From Nocardioides sp. Root190 (GTDB lineage Bacteria; Actinomycetota; Actinomycetes; Propionibacteriales; Nocardioidaceae), in the NCBI RefSeq assembly GCF_001428565.1, contig NZ_LMIA01000001.1, positions 581,612-645,611 of the forward strand: DNA of 64,000 nucleotides, in the 5' to 3' direction. The notes beneath the pieces were generated by a model. That model saw nothing but the letters and a program-made list of their open reading frames with translations. It was not told where the DNA came from and made no database searches. This document shows positions 1-9,596 of this stretch, one piece after another; the stretch's first letter is position 1; the number at the start of each line of letters is the position of its first letter. The position numbers were made by a program, and so were the translations under genes.

Positions 1-16
1 AACAGCGTGTTGCAGC

Positions 17-56
17 GCGCCTGACACTCCGCGCCTGACGCTCCGCCTGAGACTCC
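17..56. repeat. three tandem copies of a 12-14 bp unit
   Basis: Units GCGCCTGACACTCC (17-30), GCGCCTGACGCTCC (31-44) and GCCTGAGACTCC (45-56) follow one another directly downstream of the stop of the TetR gene at 69. The flanking bases 2-20 also resemble the repeat at 59506-59520. No function is evident; too few and too short to be CRISPR-like. Confidence 0.7.
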
Positions 57-68
57 GGGCCCGAGACG

Positions 69-671
69 TCAGGCGATCGCGGCAGCAGCCCCGAGGGCAC
101 CGATCGCCGCGATCACGTCGGTGACGTCACCCTCGACCTCGCCGGCAAGCCAGTCCGCGACGAGCTCGGTCGTGCCGGCGACGAGCAGGCGCGTGGCGAG
201 CAGGCGGCGCGCCTTCGCGCGCCGGCCCCGTGGTGCGCCCGGGAGCACCTCGGCTGCCACGAAGCGGGTGTACTCGTCGATGGCGAGATGGCGTCGTGCC
301 GCCAGGACCGGCGTCGCCGGACTCTCGACGTAGAGGCGGGCCAGGCGCTCGTCGCTGCGCAGTGACTCGACCAGCGCCTCGACGACGAGCGGCGCACGCT
401 CGGCCTCGGCGACGCCGTCGATGGTGGCGCGCATCCGGTCGAGCAGACCGGTGTAGAACTCGTCGGCAACGGCGAGGAGGAGGTCGTCACGGGTCGGGAA
501 GCTCTCGTAGAAGTACCGCTTGCCCAGGGCGCTGTCGGCGCAGACCGCCTCGACGGTGACCGCACCGACGCCTTCGCGACCGATCACGGCGCGGCAGCTC
601 TCGAGCAGGCTCGCCCGGCGGGTGGCCACGCGATCGGCCGCACTCACGCCGCCGTACGAACGTCCCGCCAT
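69..671 (-). CDS. TetR/AcrR-family transcriptional regulator
   Basis: A 200-residue DNA-binding repressor of the TetR family. The helix-turn-helix lies in roughly residues 20-60; the recognition helix region reads ALGKRYFYESFPTRDDLL, typical of the family, and the C-terminal ligand domain is Ala/Arg-rich and generic. I start it at the ATG at 671, preceded by AGGA 8 bases upstream; the frame stays open further upstream but without family resemblance. It is divergent from the membrane protein/LDI-like pair at 772-3287, with a strong palindrome at 721-742 between them, so it most likely represses that pair and itself. The inducer cannot be read from sequence; a terpenoid or its CoA or alcohol derivative is a guess from the neighbour. 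Confidence 0.9.
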   Translation of the reverse strand: MAGRSYGGVSAADRVATRRASLLESCRAVIGREGVGAVTVEAVCADSALGKRYFYESFPTRDDLLLAVADEFYTGLLDRMRATIDGVAEAERAPLVVEALVESLRSDERLARLYVESPATPVLAARRHLAIDEYTRFVAAEVLPGAPRGRRAKARRLLATRLLVAGTTELVADWLAGEVEGDVTDVIAAIGALGAAAAIA

Positions 672-692
672 GACGCCATCCTGCCCCACCCA

Positions 693-721
693 TTGACAGG
701 GGGCGACGTCGGTCGTAATTT
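693..721 (+). promoter_or_regulatory. sigma70-type promoter of the LDI-like operon
   Basis: TTGACA at 693-698 and TAATTT at 716-721 are separated by exactly 17 bases. This is the best consensus-like promoter in the window and points to the gene at 772. The operator at 721-742 starts at the end of the -10 box, so a bound repressor would cover the start site. Confidence 0.75.
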
Positions 722-742
722 CTGTTACGGCGCCGTGACAGA
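721..742. promoter_or_regulatory. palindromic operator between TetR and the LDI-like operon
   Basis: A 22-bp palindrome with only one mismatched base pair; its core at 723-740 is TGTTACGGCGCCGTGACA. An overlapping second palindrome, CGTAA-N6-TTACG, lies at 714-729. Size and position are typical of TetR-family operators. Confidence 0.75.
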
Positions 743-771
743 TTGACGGTGAGCAGAGGAAGGAGCCCACC

Positions 772-1365
772 ATGGCCTGCTGTGCAGCACTCGCTGTCGT
801 CCTCGGTGCGCTCCGCGCCGTCTGGTTCCGCCTGTTCCCCGGCCGCCGTCCGCCCGAGCCCGGCTTCGCGCCGCCGGCCCGTCGCTCGGCCGACGGCCTG
901 CCGCTGTCTCCCCCGGCCGCAACGGCCTCTGCCCCACCGCCGCGGCAGCAGCCCACGAGGCGGCCACGCCTCGTCGGCAGCCTCCTGCTCGGCGTCACCT
1001 TCGGTGTCGCGGCGTACGCCGTCGCCATCTCCCTTGCCCGCGCGACTCCTCTGGTGCGCACCCTCGAGGGGGCGTGGCTCGCTCGCGACATCGCGCTCGT
1101 CGTCCTCGCCGCGCTCGCCCTCACCGGCTCCCTCGCACTGCGCACCAGCACCAGCCCCACCTCGCGACCCGCGGTCCTCGTCGGCGCCGGCGCCGCGTGG
1201 ACCGAGCTGGGCCTGGTCGACATGCACCTGCTCGGACTCTTCGAGTTCCGCGTCGCCGCCCTGCCCCTCGACCTCCTCCTCCACGGCGGCGGCCTGGTCC
1301 TGCTCCTCGCCGCCGCCCCGCACCTGACGTCCACCCGCACCTCACCGAGAGCGAGCACCGCATGA
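772..1365 (+). CDS. hypothetical membrane protein, first gene of LDI-like operon
   Basis: A 197-residue protein I cannot assign to a named family. A short hydrophobic N-terminus (ACCAALAVVLGALRAVWFRL) is followed by a Pro/Arg/Ala-rich stretch to about residue 62. Hydrophobic segments then fall at about 65-85, 100-120, 130-155 and 160-185, so it is probably a four-helix inner-membrane protein. An excellent ribosome-binding site (AGGAAGGAG) precedes the ATG. Its stop overlaps the next start as ATGA, so it is translationally coupled to the LDI-like enzyme and may be its membrane partner or chaperone (inference). Confidence 0.75.
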   Translation: MACCAALAVVLGALRAVWFRLFPGRRPPEPGFAPPARRSADGLPLSPPAATASAPPPRQQPTRRPRLVGSLLLGVTFGVAAYAVAISLARATPLVRTLEGAWLARDIALVVLAALALTGSLALRTSTSPTSRPAVLVGAGAAWTELGLVDMHLLGLFEFRVAALPLDLLLHGGGLVLLLAAAPHLTSTRTSPRASTA

Positions 1366-3287
1366 CCGCCGTCGACACCCGTCCGGAGGAGGCGACCACC
1401 GTCCTGCTGCCGACCGACATCGCGATGTTCCCGCCGGCGACCCGCCACTCGATGCTCCGCTCGCTGGCCGGGTACGCCGTCCTGTGGCTCTGCGGCGCCG
1501 CCGCTCTGCTCCTCGACGCCGGTCCCCGCACGACCACCTTCGCGCTGGGTCTGGCCCTGCCGGGCGGCGGGCTCTTCCACGCCGGCCACGCGACCTGGGG
1601 GGTGGTGGCCCTGGTCTCCGTCGTGCTCGCGGTGTTCATCTGGTGGGCGGCCGGTCCGACGGTGCTGCCACCGGTGGCATGGCTCGCGACGGCGGCGGTC
1701 CCGGCACTGACCCTCGACGCGCCGCAGGGATCGACCGGCGGCGCCATCGCCGTCCTCGCCACCATCCCGTTGCTCGTGGCCCTCGCGGCGGCAGTCCACG
1801 CGGTTCGTCATGCCACCCAGCAGCGGCGCGGTGCCGTGCTGAACGAGCGGCTGGCGACGGTGGAGTTCCGGGTGACCGGCGCGCCGTCGTACCCGCAGGA
1901 CTTCACGGTCGTCGAGCACAGCGACACCGACCTGAGGCGCCTCCGCGCGTCGATCGACCTAGCGCTGCAGCCGCTCGACTCCTACGAGGGCTTCACGCAC
2001 ATCGACCAGTTCCGTGAGGGCGCGCTGCGCTACCAGCTCAACGCACTGTCCTACGGACTGTCGATGTCACAGTTCACCCGCACGCCCGCGTTCCGCGGCT
2101 ACCTCGCCGAGGCGCAGCGCAACACGATCGAGAAGGTGCTGCAGCGCAAGGTCTGGGGCTACTGGCCGCTGGAGAACTCGTGGGGACACCTGCGCCTGGA
2201 CAAGGACCCGATCCCGGTCGGTTCCAACGTCATGCTGACCGGCTTCTTCGGCCTCCAGGTGGGGTTGTACTCCTCCCTCAACGACGATCGCTACACCCGG
2301 CCCGGCTCGCTGAGCTTCCGCTGGGACGAGTCGAGGGCCTACCCCCACGACCTTCCCGGTCTGGCCAGCAACGTCAGCGACAGCGTGCGCGGCTCGCGGT
2401 TCGGGCTCTACCCGTGCGAGCCGAACTGGATCTACACGATCTGCAACACCTTCGGCCTCAACACCGTGCTCTCCAGCGAGCAGCGCCAGCCGGGCGGCAA
2501 CGCCGACGAGGTCCGCGCGCTGTTGCGCCGGTCCTACGAGTCGGAGTTCCTGCGCCCCGACGGCCGCATCGTCGGAGTGCGGTCGTCGCACCTCGGTCTC
2601 TCGTGGAACTTCTGGGCCAGTCCGTCGGTGCAGCTCGCGACGACGTACTGGCTCAACCCCGGCATGCCCGACCTCGCGCAGCGCACGTGGTGGCTGATCC
2701 GCGACGGATGGCTGCGGGTCGAGGGCGGCCGGGTCAGCACTCCCCGCAGCGTGGTCAGCAGGCTCGACCCCGGCAACTACAAGCTCGGGACCGACACCTT
2801 CACCCTCGCCGTCACGACGATGGCCGCGCGAGAGATCGGCGACGAGGAGACGGCTCTGGCCGCCGAGGCCACCCTCGTCGAGCGCGAGCATCTCGAGCAG
2901 GCCCACGGCGCCGAACGCGTCGGCAACGCCAGCGGGCTGGCGAACTCCTACCTCAACCTCGGTCGCTTCGGGCGTCGCAGTGGACTGCGCGACCTGGTCG
3001 CCTTCGGCCCGCCGGCCGAGTGGCGCGACGGCCCGGTCCTCGACGAGGCGGCCTACCCCGACGTGCTCGTCGCGAAGGCGGTCTCCGACGGCACGGCCCT
3101 CGACCTCGTGCTGGCGCCCGGCGAGGGCCCGGTCCGCACCCGGCTCACCCTCGCGCAGCTGCGCCCCGGGGCGTCGTACGACGTGCGCGGGGGCCGCGAG
3201 CAGAGCCTGGTCGCCGACGGCGCCGGGCGGGCGACGCTCGAGGTGGACCTGGGCGGACGGCTCGAGCTCCGCATCACCCCCGCCTGA
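1362..3287 (+). CDS. membrane-anchored linalool dehydratase/isomerase-like protein
   Basis: A 641-residue protein in two parts. Residues about 30-150 hold four or five hydrophobic helices; residues about 165-600 resemble the linalool dehydratase/isomerase (Ldi) domain, an alpha/alpha barrel that in Castellaniella LinD dehydrates linalool to myrcene and isomerises linalool and geraniol. Signature stretches are RYQLNALSYGL, GYWPLENSWGH (His276) and YPCEPNWIYTICN with Cys352 and Cys361, nine residues apart as are LinD Cys171 and Cys180. The segment NVMLTGFFGLQ probably aligns with the LinD Met125/His129 region, where this protein would have Phe295 rather than His. The N-terminal membrane part is absent from periplasmic LinD. 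Start: ATG in an ATGA overlap with the preceding gene. Substrate unknown; a tertiary alcohol or terpene is likely by family. Confidence 0.8.
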   Translation: MTAVDTRPEEATTVLLPTDIAMFPPATRHSMLRSLAGYAVLWLCGAAALLLDAGPRTTTFALGLALPGGGLFHAGHATWGVVALVSVVLAVFIWWAAGPTVLPPVAWLATAAVPALTLDAPQGSTGGAIAVLATIPLLVALAAAVHAVRHATQQRRGAVLNERLATVEFRVTGAPSYPQDFTVVEHSDTDLRRLRASIDLALQPLDSYEGFTHIDQFREGALRYQLNALSYGLSMSQFTRTPAFRGYLAEAQRNTIEKVLQRKVWGYWPLENSWGHLRLDKDPIPVGSNVMLTGFFGLQVGLYSSLNDDRYTRPGSLSFRWDESRAYPHDLPGLASNVSDSVRGSRFGLYPCEPNWIYTICNTFGLNTVLSSEQRQPGGNADEVRALLRRSYESEFLRPDGRIVGVRSSHLGLSWNFWASPSVQLATTYWLNPGMPDLAQRTWWLIRDGWLRVEGGRVSTPRSVVSRLDPGNYKLGTDTFTLAVTTMAAREIGDEETALAAEATLVEREHLEQAHGAERVGNASGLANSYLNLGRFGRRSGLRDLVAFGPPAEWRDGPVLDEAAYPDVLVAKAVSDGTALDLVLAPGEGPVRTRLTLAQLRPGASYDVRGGREQSLVADGAGRATLEVDLGGRLELRITPA

Positions 3288-3296
3288 CCCCCTCGC

Positions 3297-3376
3297 CGAG
3301 TTGGCGGTTCCCGCCCCTCGAGTTGTCCGTTGGTGTGCACCAACCGCCAACTCGAGGGGAAGAAACCAACAACTCG
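3297..3376. terminator. nested double hairpin between convergent genes
   Basis: Inner stem: 22-bp arms at 3314-3335 and 3338-3359 with two mismatches and a 2-base loop (right arm contains CACCAACCGCCAACTCGAGG). Outer stem: CGAGTTGGCGGTT at 3297-3309 pairs with AACCAACAACTCG at 3364-3376 with two mismatches. It lies between the convergent LDI-like and solute-binding genes and could stop transcription from both sides, although no U-tract is present. The four related arms suggest a REP-like intergenic element. Confidence 0.65.
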
Positions 3377-3385
3377 CGGGTGCGG

Positions 3386-4645
3386 TCAGCCCTGCTGCAG
3401 AGCCGTCAGCATCGCGGTCGCCGTGGCCTGGTCGATGCAGGTCGTCGGCTCGGCGTCGGAGCGGAACTCCCCCTCGGTCAGCTTCGCGGTGAAGTAGCAC
3501 AGCGGGAACGACGGCTGCCCCTCCGGGAAGTTCAGCGGCGGCGCGATGCCGTCGAGGGTCTCGTCCTCCAGCAGGCGCAGACCCTTCACGACGTCCGCGC
3601 CGGTGGAGGTCGGCGAGATGCCGCCGGCCTCGGCAGCAGCCTTGAACAGCTCGCCACCGGCCCACGGGTAGATCAACGGGAAGCTGAACTGGGGGCTCTC
3701 GAGCACCTTCGGGGCGTGCTTCTCCAGGCCGTCGAGGAAGCCCTTCACGCCGGGAACGGTCTCGTCGGTGTAGACGGCGTTGGTCGCCACGATGAGCGAT
3801 CCGTCGAGGTTCTCGTCCGTCGTCCAGCTCTTCTGGGTGGTTGCCGAGGAGGCAATCTGGATCGGCTTGAAGCCGGCCTGCTCGCACGACTCCGCGATCC
3901 GCGGGACGACGTCGGAGTTCACGGCGTTGAACATCGCGTCGACACCCTTGTCCTTGAAGGACTGGCACTCGGCGAGGTACTTCGGTGCCGACTGGGAGAC
4001 CTTGGCCTCGACGACGGTCATGCCGGCCTGGGCCGCGAGCGGCTTCACGATCGCCGGGAGCTGTGCGCAGACCGGGGTCTCGGAGCAGTACATGAGGCCG
4101 AGCTCCTTGGCGCCGGACTTGGCGGCCACGGTTACCTCGCCGAGCAGCAGCAGCGGCAGGGTGGAACCCGAGGCGTAGAAGTTCGGGTCGGTGAAGAACG
4201 ACGTGTCGACCGGCTGACCGCCGACGACGGGGATGCCCTTCTCGGAGACGTACGACGCCCACTGGTCGGAGACCAGGCTCATGGTGCCGACGATGGCCAT
4301 GACCTTGTCCTTCTCGACGAGCTGCTTGGCCTTGGCCAGGCCCGTTGCGGGGTTCTGGCCGTCGTCGTACGCGATGACCTCGACCGGGTGACCGTTGATG
4401 CCGCCGGCCTCGTTGGTGGTGCTGGCCCAGGCCTTGAGCACGTCCAGGCTCTGTCCGAGCGACGCCGCCAGCGGGCCCGTACAGCTGCACAGGGTGCCGA
4501 TCCGGATCGGGTCGCCGGTCAGGCCGCCCGATTCGACGTCGAGCTTGCTGTCCTTGGAGTCATCCGAGCCGCAGGCGGCCAGCAGACCGGCGAGGAGTGC
4601 GAGCACAGCGGCGATGAGGCCGGCGCGCAGCAGTCTTTTCTTCAT
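3386..4645 (-). CDS. ABC transporter substrate-binding lipoprotein (LivK-like)
   Basis: A 419-residue periplasmic-binding protein of the branched-chain amino acid/amide type (type I fold). It begins MKKRLLRAGL, has a hydrophobic signal segment and a lipobox LAAC with Cys25, so it is a lipoprotein on the outer face of the membrane. The mature part has the family pattern (IRIGTLCSCTGPLA near residue 45, two Rossmann-like lobes). I start at the ATG at 4645 because the signal peptide begins there; upstream codons are not signal-like. It follows the LivF gene by 37 bases in an apparent operon with the fused permease/ATPase. In catabolic islands this class often binds aromatic or fatty acids rather than amino acids, so the ligand is open. 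Confidence 0.9.
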   Translation of the reverse strand: MKKRLLRAGLIAAVLALLAGLLAACGSDDSKDSKLDVESGGLTGDPIRIGTLCSCTGPLAASLGQSLDVLKAWASTTNEAGGINGHPVEVIAYDDGQNPATGLAKAKQLVEKDKVMAIVGTMSLVSDQWASYVSEKGIPVVGGQPVDTSFFTDPNFYASGSTLPLLLLGEVTVAAKSGAKELGLMYCSETPVCAQLPAIVKPLAAQAGMTVVEAKVSQSAPKYLAECQSFKDKGVDAMFNAVNSDVVPRIAESCEQAGFKPIQIASSATTQKSWTTDENLDGSLIVATNAVYTDETVPGVKGFLDGLEKHAPKVLESPQFSFPLIYPWAGGELFKAAAEAGGISPTSTGADVVKGLRLLEDETLDGIAPPLNFPEGQPSFPLCYFTAKLTEGEFRSDAEPTTCIDQATATAMLTALQQG

Positions 4646-4682
4646 CAGTGTTTCCACTTTCTTTTGGGGTGGGCGAGAAGGG

Positions 4683-5392
<710 letters not shown>

Positions 5393-5393
<1 letters not shown>

Positions 5394-8068
5394 CACGCAC
5401 CTGCCGTGGCGGTCTCGACGTCCGGCGAGCCGAGGTAGGCCGCCTGGACCAGGTCAGAGCTTCGGACCTCGTCCGGTGTTCCCTCGAAGAGGGGCTTGCC
5501 GAAGTCGAGGACATGGATGTGGTCGCAGACGTCCAGCACGAGCGCCATGTCGTGCTCGACGATCAGGATCCCGACGCCACGTTCGCGAACCACCGTCTTC
5601 AGGATCTCGCCGAAACGACGGCTCTCCGTGTGGTCCAGGCCCGAGCTCGGCTCGTCCAGCAGCAGCACCGACGACGGCCCGGCCAGGCAGCGGGCGAGCT
5701 CGACGAGGCGTCGCTGCCCGGTCGACAGCGATCCCGCGGTCCGGTCGGCCAGGTCCGCGATGCCGCAGAGCTCCAGCGCCGAGCGCGTCGCCGTGGCCAC
5801 CTTGCGGTTCTCGCCCGGGAACGCGAAGAGCTGACGCAGCGGGTTGCCCCCGGCGAGGACGCCCTCGGCACCGATGGCGACGTTCTGACGGACCGAGAGC
5901 GAGTCGAACAGCTCCATTCTCTGGAAGGTGCGCCCCAGGCCGTGCCGGGCACGTCGGGCGACCGACCACCGCGTCGCCGTGTGGTCGGCGACCCGGATCC
6001 GGCCGCTGCTGGCACGCACCAGGCCCGAGCACGCGTTGAAGGTCGTGGTCTTGCCCGCACCGTTCGGCCCGATCAGGCCGGTGATGCGTCCGGTGGGTGC
6101 GGTCAGGGTGAGGCCGTCGACGGCGACCACGCCGCCGTACCTCACGGTCAGCGCGTCCGCCTCGAGAGCCATCGGCGTGACCGGCTCGCGCTCGACGGCC
6201 ACACCGTCGACACCACGGCGCTTCCACACGAGTCGGTCCAGCAGGTCACGGACGACCCGCGGCACCTGGAGCTTGCCGGTCAGTGCCGCGACGACGATGG
6301 CGAGCACACCGAAGGCGACCTGCATCCGGAAGGCGATCTCCGGGTCACCGCTGTACGACGGCAGCAGGATCATCACACCGGCGGCGAGCAGGGCGTACCA
6401 CGGCTCGTGACCGACGACGATCACGATCAGCGCGAACCACGTGATGGACAGCAGCGGCTGGTAGCTGTCGGCGGACACATTGGTCGATGCGGCGCCGGCG
6501 AGGGCACCGCCGACGGCGGCCAGGAAGGCGGACAGGCAGAAGACCAGCACGCGGGTGACCTCGAGCGAGACGCCCGCGGTCGTCAGCGCCGTCGGGGACT
6601 CCGCGACCCCGCGCAGGAGGCGGCCCATCCGGCCCCGGTTGAGGGCGACGACGAGCAACGCTACGGCGACGGTGATGACCAGGACGAGCCGGTAGTAGCC
6701 CGCGTCCTCCTCCGCACCGAACACCGACGGGCGGGGAACGGTCAGGCCCGCGCCGGTGTCACCGAACATGAAATCCTGTGTGTAGAACATGACCTGGAGC
6801 ACGATCCCGAAGCCGAACGTCGCCAGCGCCAGGTAGAGCGGGCTCAACCGGATCGCGGGGATCGCCAGCACCGCCCCGATGGGTACGGCGACGAGGCCGG
6901 CCACGAGCAGGGCGAGGAACCACGGCAGTCCCTGGTCGACGGTGAGCCGGGCGAACGCCGACGCACCGATCGCGGTGAACCCCACGTGGCACAGCGAGGC
7001 CTGTCCGGACGTGCGCACGAGGAGTCCGAGCGACAGGAAGACGATCGTCATCGCCAGCGCGACGGTCCAGTCGGTCAGGTGGATGTCGGCGAAGGACGGC
7101 ACGGTGGTCAGGAAGCCGACGACACCGAGGCCGAAGACGATCTGCAGCGAACCGGGCGCACGCCAGGACGGGCGGGTCCGGGCGGCTGGCCGCTCGCGGG
7201 TGGCGAGGAACCGGCGCGGCATCAGCAGCAGGACCAGGAAGAGCGCGAGGAACGGCATCGCCGCGGGAATGCCGGCCCAGAGCCCCTCGGTGAACTCCCG
7301 GGTCGCGAGCGAGGCGGCCACCCCGATCACCAGTCCACCGACGAAGGTGGCGGGAAGGCTGGTGAAGCGGCCGATCGCGGCAGCACCGAAGGCCTGCACC
7401 ACCAACAGCGTCAGCTGCAGCGGGTCGAGCGGCAGCAGGGGCGCGAAGAGGACACCGGAGAGCGAGGCCAGTCCCGCACCCACGCTCCAGGCGAGGCGGC
7501 GGGTCGCCGCTGCGCTGGTGCCGGTCAGGTCCAGCAGGTCGGGGTCGTCGACGACCGCGCGCATCGCGACACCGCGACGCAACAGGGTCAGTCCGAGCGA
7601 CAGCAGCACGGTCACGACCACGGCGACGAGGAAGGTGATCGCGTCGGACCACTGCACCACCGTGTCGCCGATGGTGAAGGTGGAGTCCGACAGGAACACC
7701 GGAACGGTGCGGACCTCGATCTGTCCGTAGACCAGCGTCACGCCACCCTGGACGAGCAGCAGGACGCCGATGGTCGCCGCGATCTGGAGCTCCAGCGTGG
7801 CGCGGGCGACCATCCGGGTCAGCGCCTCGAGCACCAGCCCCATGAGCGGGCCGATGATCAGGACGCAGACCAGGGCGGACCAGAACCACGGGAGTCCCTG
7901 GTCGACGTACAACGTGTAGAACCCGTAGGCACTCACCGTGGCCATCGCGCCGTGCGCGAAGTTGAAGATGCCGGACGTCTTGTAGGTCAGGACGAGACCC
8001 ACTGCCGCCAGCCCGTAGATCGACCCCGTCACCAGTCCAGCGATGACGAAGGGCACGAGTTCACCCAC
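5393..8068 (-). CDS. LivH-LivM-LivG fusion: two permease domains plus ATPase
   Basis: One 891-residue chain holds three importer components usually made as separate proteins. Residues about 1-290 are a LivH-type permease, about 305-600 a LivM-type permease, and about 635-891 a LivG-type ATPase with Walker A GPNGAGKTT (Lys673), a signature LSTGQ in place of SGGQ, and VLLLDEPSSGLD as Walker B. There is no internal stop or frameshift signal, and linkers are short and Arg/Pro-rich. The start is the GTG at 8068 with GGAG seven bases upstream. With LivF and the binding lipoprotein downstream it makes a complete importer. Such permease/ATP-binding fusions occur in actinobacteria, so this is uncommon rather than unique. 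Confidence 0.92.
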
Positions 8069-8141
8069 GTGGAGCTCCGATCAGGATTACTCGCCGCTCC
8101 CCTCCAGAGCGACTCGTCCTCCCGAGCGAGAACTTCCCAAA

Positions 8142-8170
8142 AATCTAAGCCCGATTCAATTTATTTTCAA
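8142..8170 (-). promoter_or_regulatory. promoter of the ABC importer operon
   Basis: On the minus strand TTGAAA (8165-8170) and TAGATT (8142-8147) are separated by 17 bases, giving a leader of about 65 bases before the GTG at 8068. Direct repeats TTCAAT at 8155-8160 and 8166-8171, one helical turn apart, overlap the -35 region and may bind a regulator. Confidence 0.6.
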
Positions 8171-8189
8171 TAGGGTCGTAAAAAATAAA

Positions 8190-8217
8190 GGAACCCAGGA
8201 CCTTGGTCCCGGGTTCC
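8190..8217 (-). terminator. rho-independent terminator of the TetR pair
   Basis: GGAACCC and GGACC (8190-8202) pair with GGTCC and GGGTTCC (8205-8217) across a 2-base loop with one mismatch. On the minus strand the stem is followed by a U-rich tract (CTTTATTTTTTAC), so it should end transcription of the TetR genes at 8240-9541. Confidence 0.8.
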
Positions 8218-8239
8218 ATTCCCTGATGGCAGTGGACCG

Positions 8240-8896
8240 TCAGCCAGCGGTTTCCGACCTGCTGATCTCCACGCAACGCGCGGCGATCTCGGCGGCCTCA
8301 GCGACTCCGAGTCCCAAAAGCCGCAGGGACAGCTCGGCCTGGACCGCGATGACCGACTCGTCGTGCTCGCCGTCGAGGATCCGGCGGATCAGGGCGAGGG
8401 ATCCGGCGACGACGTTGTGGACCACGACGTCGACGTCAGGAACGACGAACCGACCGGCCTCCACCCCGGCTTCGACGACCGCCGTGGCCTGGGGGCCCAT
8501 CGCGCGGGAGTAGACGAGGTCGGAGTGGTCGAGATGCACCAGGACCCGTGCCAGATCAGGGTCATCGAAGGCCATGCCGACGATGCGGAGGACCGCGAGA
8601 CCCGTGGTGACAGCAGGATCCTGATGGCGATTGGACTCGTTGATGCCGGCCGTCGATGCCATCTCGGCGAGCGAGTCCTCGACGACGGCCTCGACGAGCT
8701 CTTCCTTGTTGGCGAAGTGGTTGTAGAAGGAGCCGAGGCCGACGTCGGCCTGCTCGGTGATGTCCTGGATCTTGAGGCTGGCGACACCGTTGGCAGCGAT
8801 GAGATGGCGGCCGGCGGCGAGCAGGACGCCGCGGGTACGCGCACGCCGCCGGTCGTAGCGGCTCTCGCCCGCAGCAGGCGGGATCTTGGGAGACAC
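8240..8896 (-). CDS. TetR-family transcriptional regulator (second of tandem pair)
   Basis: A 218-residue repressor. The DNA-binding domain is in residues about 15-65, with ADVGLGSFYNHFANKEELVEA as the recognition region (shown in part, residues about 50-70). It starts at GTG 8896, nine bases after the stop of the other TetR gene, so the two are cotranscribed from the promoter near 9552. Target and ligand are unknown; the divergent P450 or the importer promoter at 8142-8170 are the nearest candidates. Confidence 0.88.
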   Translation of the reverse strand: MSPKIPPAAGESRYDRRRARTRGVLLAAGRHLIAANGVASLKIQDITEQADVGLGSFYNHFANKEELVEAVVEDSLAEMASTAGINESNRHQDPAVTTGLAVLRIVGMAFDDPDLARVLVHLDHSDLVYSRAMGPQATAVVEAGVEAGRFVVPDVDVVVHNVVAGSLALIRRILDGEHDESVIAVQAELSLRLLGLGVAEAAEIAARCVEISRSETAG

Positions 8897-8905
8897 GCCG
8901 GTGCC

Positions 8906-9541
8906 CTATCCGTTGCCGGACGGTGCGTAGAGGACGCTCCAGATGATGTCCGCGAGTGCAGCGCACACGGCGTCGCGCTGTTCGGGCGCCGCCGGTTCCA
9001 CCAGTTGCGAGATGCCACGCTCGGCCATCCAGGTGAGCCAGGCAGCATGGTTGACCGGATCGATCTCGGGGCGGATGGTGCCGTCGGCCTGGCCGGCGCG
9101 GATGTAGTCGATGGCGCCCTGGTACGCGCCCGACCACCCCGTCTTGAACTGCTCGCGGGCTCGCGGGTTCACGGCTCCCGCCTCGTAGAGTGCGTCGATC
9201 AGGCAGACGTGCGGCGTCCAGACATCGACGGTGCGTCGCACCTGGTGCTCGAACTCCGACCGCGTGGCCCGGGGGCCGAGCCGGTAGAGGTCGGCTGCCG
9301 AGTCGATGATCTCCTGCATGGCGGGCTGGGTGATGGCGATCAGCAGCTCGTCCTTGACCCGGAAGTTGTAGTAGAAGGTCGATCGCGGGACGTCGGCGCG
9401 CTCGATGATCTCGTCCACCGTGAGGTCCGCCCAGCGCCGGCCCTCCCGCAGGAGGGACTCGACTGGCCGCAACAGCCGGAGGACGAGTGCTTCCTTGCGC
9501 TCAGTCCGGCGCTGCTCCTGCCGTTCGCCGCGTGAAGTCAT
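8906..9541 (-). CDS. TetR-family transcriptional regulator (first of tandem pair)
   Basis: A 211-residue repressor with an HTH in residues about 20-65 (ADVPRSTFYYNFRVKDELL). I start at the ATG at 9541; it has no good Shine-Dalgarno sequence. A TATAGT box on the minus strand (9552-9557) lies only 10 bases upstream, which implies a very short leader. It is divergent from the P450 at 9740, and the palindrome at 9578-9596 sits between them, so it probably controls the P450. Confidence 0.88.
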   Translation of the reverse strand: MTSRGERQEQRRTERKEALVLRLLRPVESLLREGRRWADLTVDEIIERADVPRSTFYYNFRVKDELLIAITQPAMQEIIDSAADLYRLGPRATRSEFEHQVRRTVDVWTPHVCLIDALYEAGAVNPRAREQFKTGWSGAYQGAIDYIRAGQADGTIRPEIDPVNHAAWLTWMAERGISQLVEPAAPEQRDAVCAALADIIWSVLYAPSGNG

Positions 9542-9577
9542 GGTGGGCCGAACTATAGCGTTGACGCATCTACACAG

Positions 9578-9596
9578 GTTGGATAGCGTGTCCAAC
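9578..9596. promoter_or_regulatory. candidate operator between TetR and P450
   Basis: GTTGGA-N7-TCCAAC is a perfect inverted repeat in the 198-bp divergent region. It overlaps a possible plus-strand promoter for the P450 (TTGACG 9561-9566, 17-base spacer, TAGCGT 9584-9589) and lies just upstream of the TATAGT box of the TetR gene (9552-9557, minus strand). Confidence 0.55.

Noticed and set aside
17-56. CRISPR-like array
   Set aside because: Units are 12-14 bp, directly adjacent and without spacers; there are no cas genes in the window.
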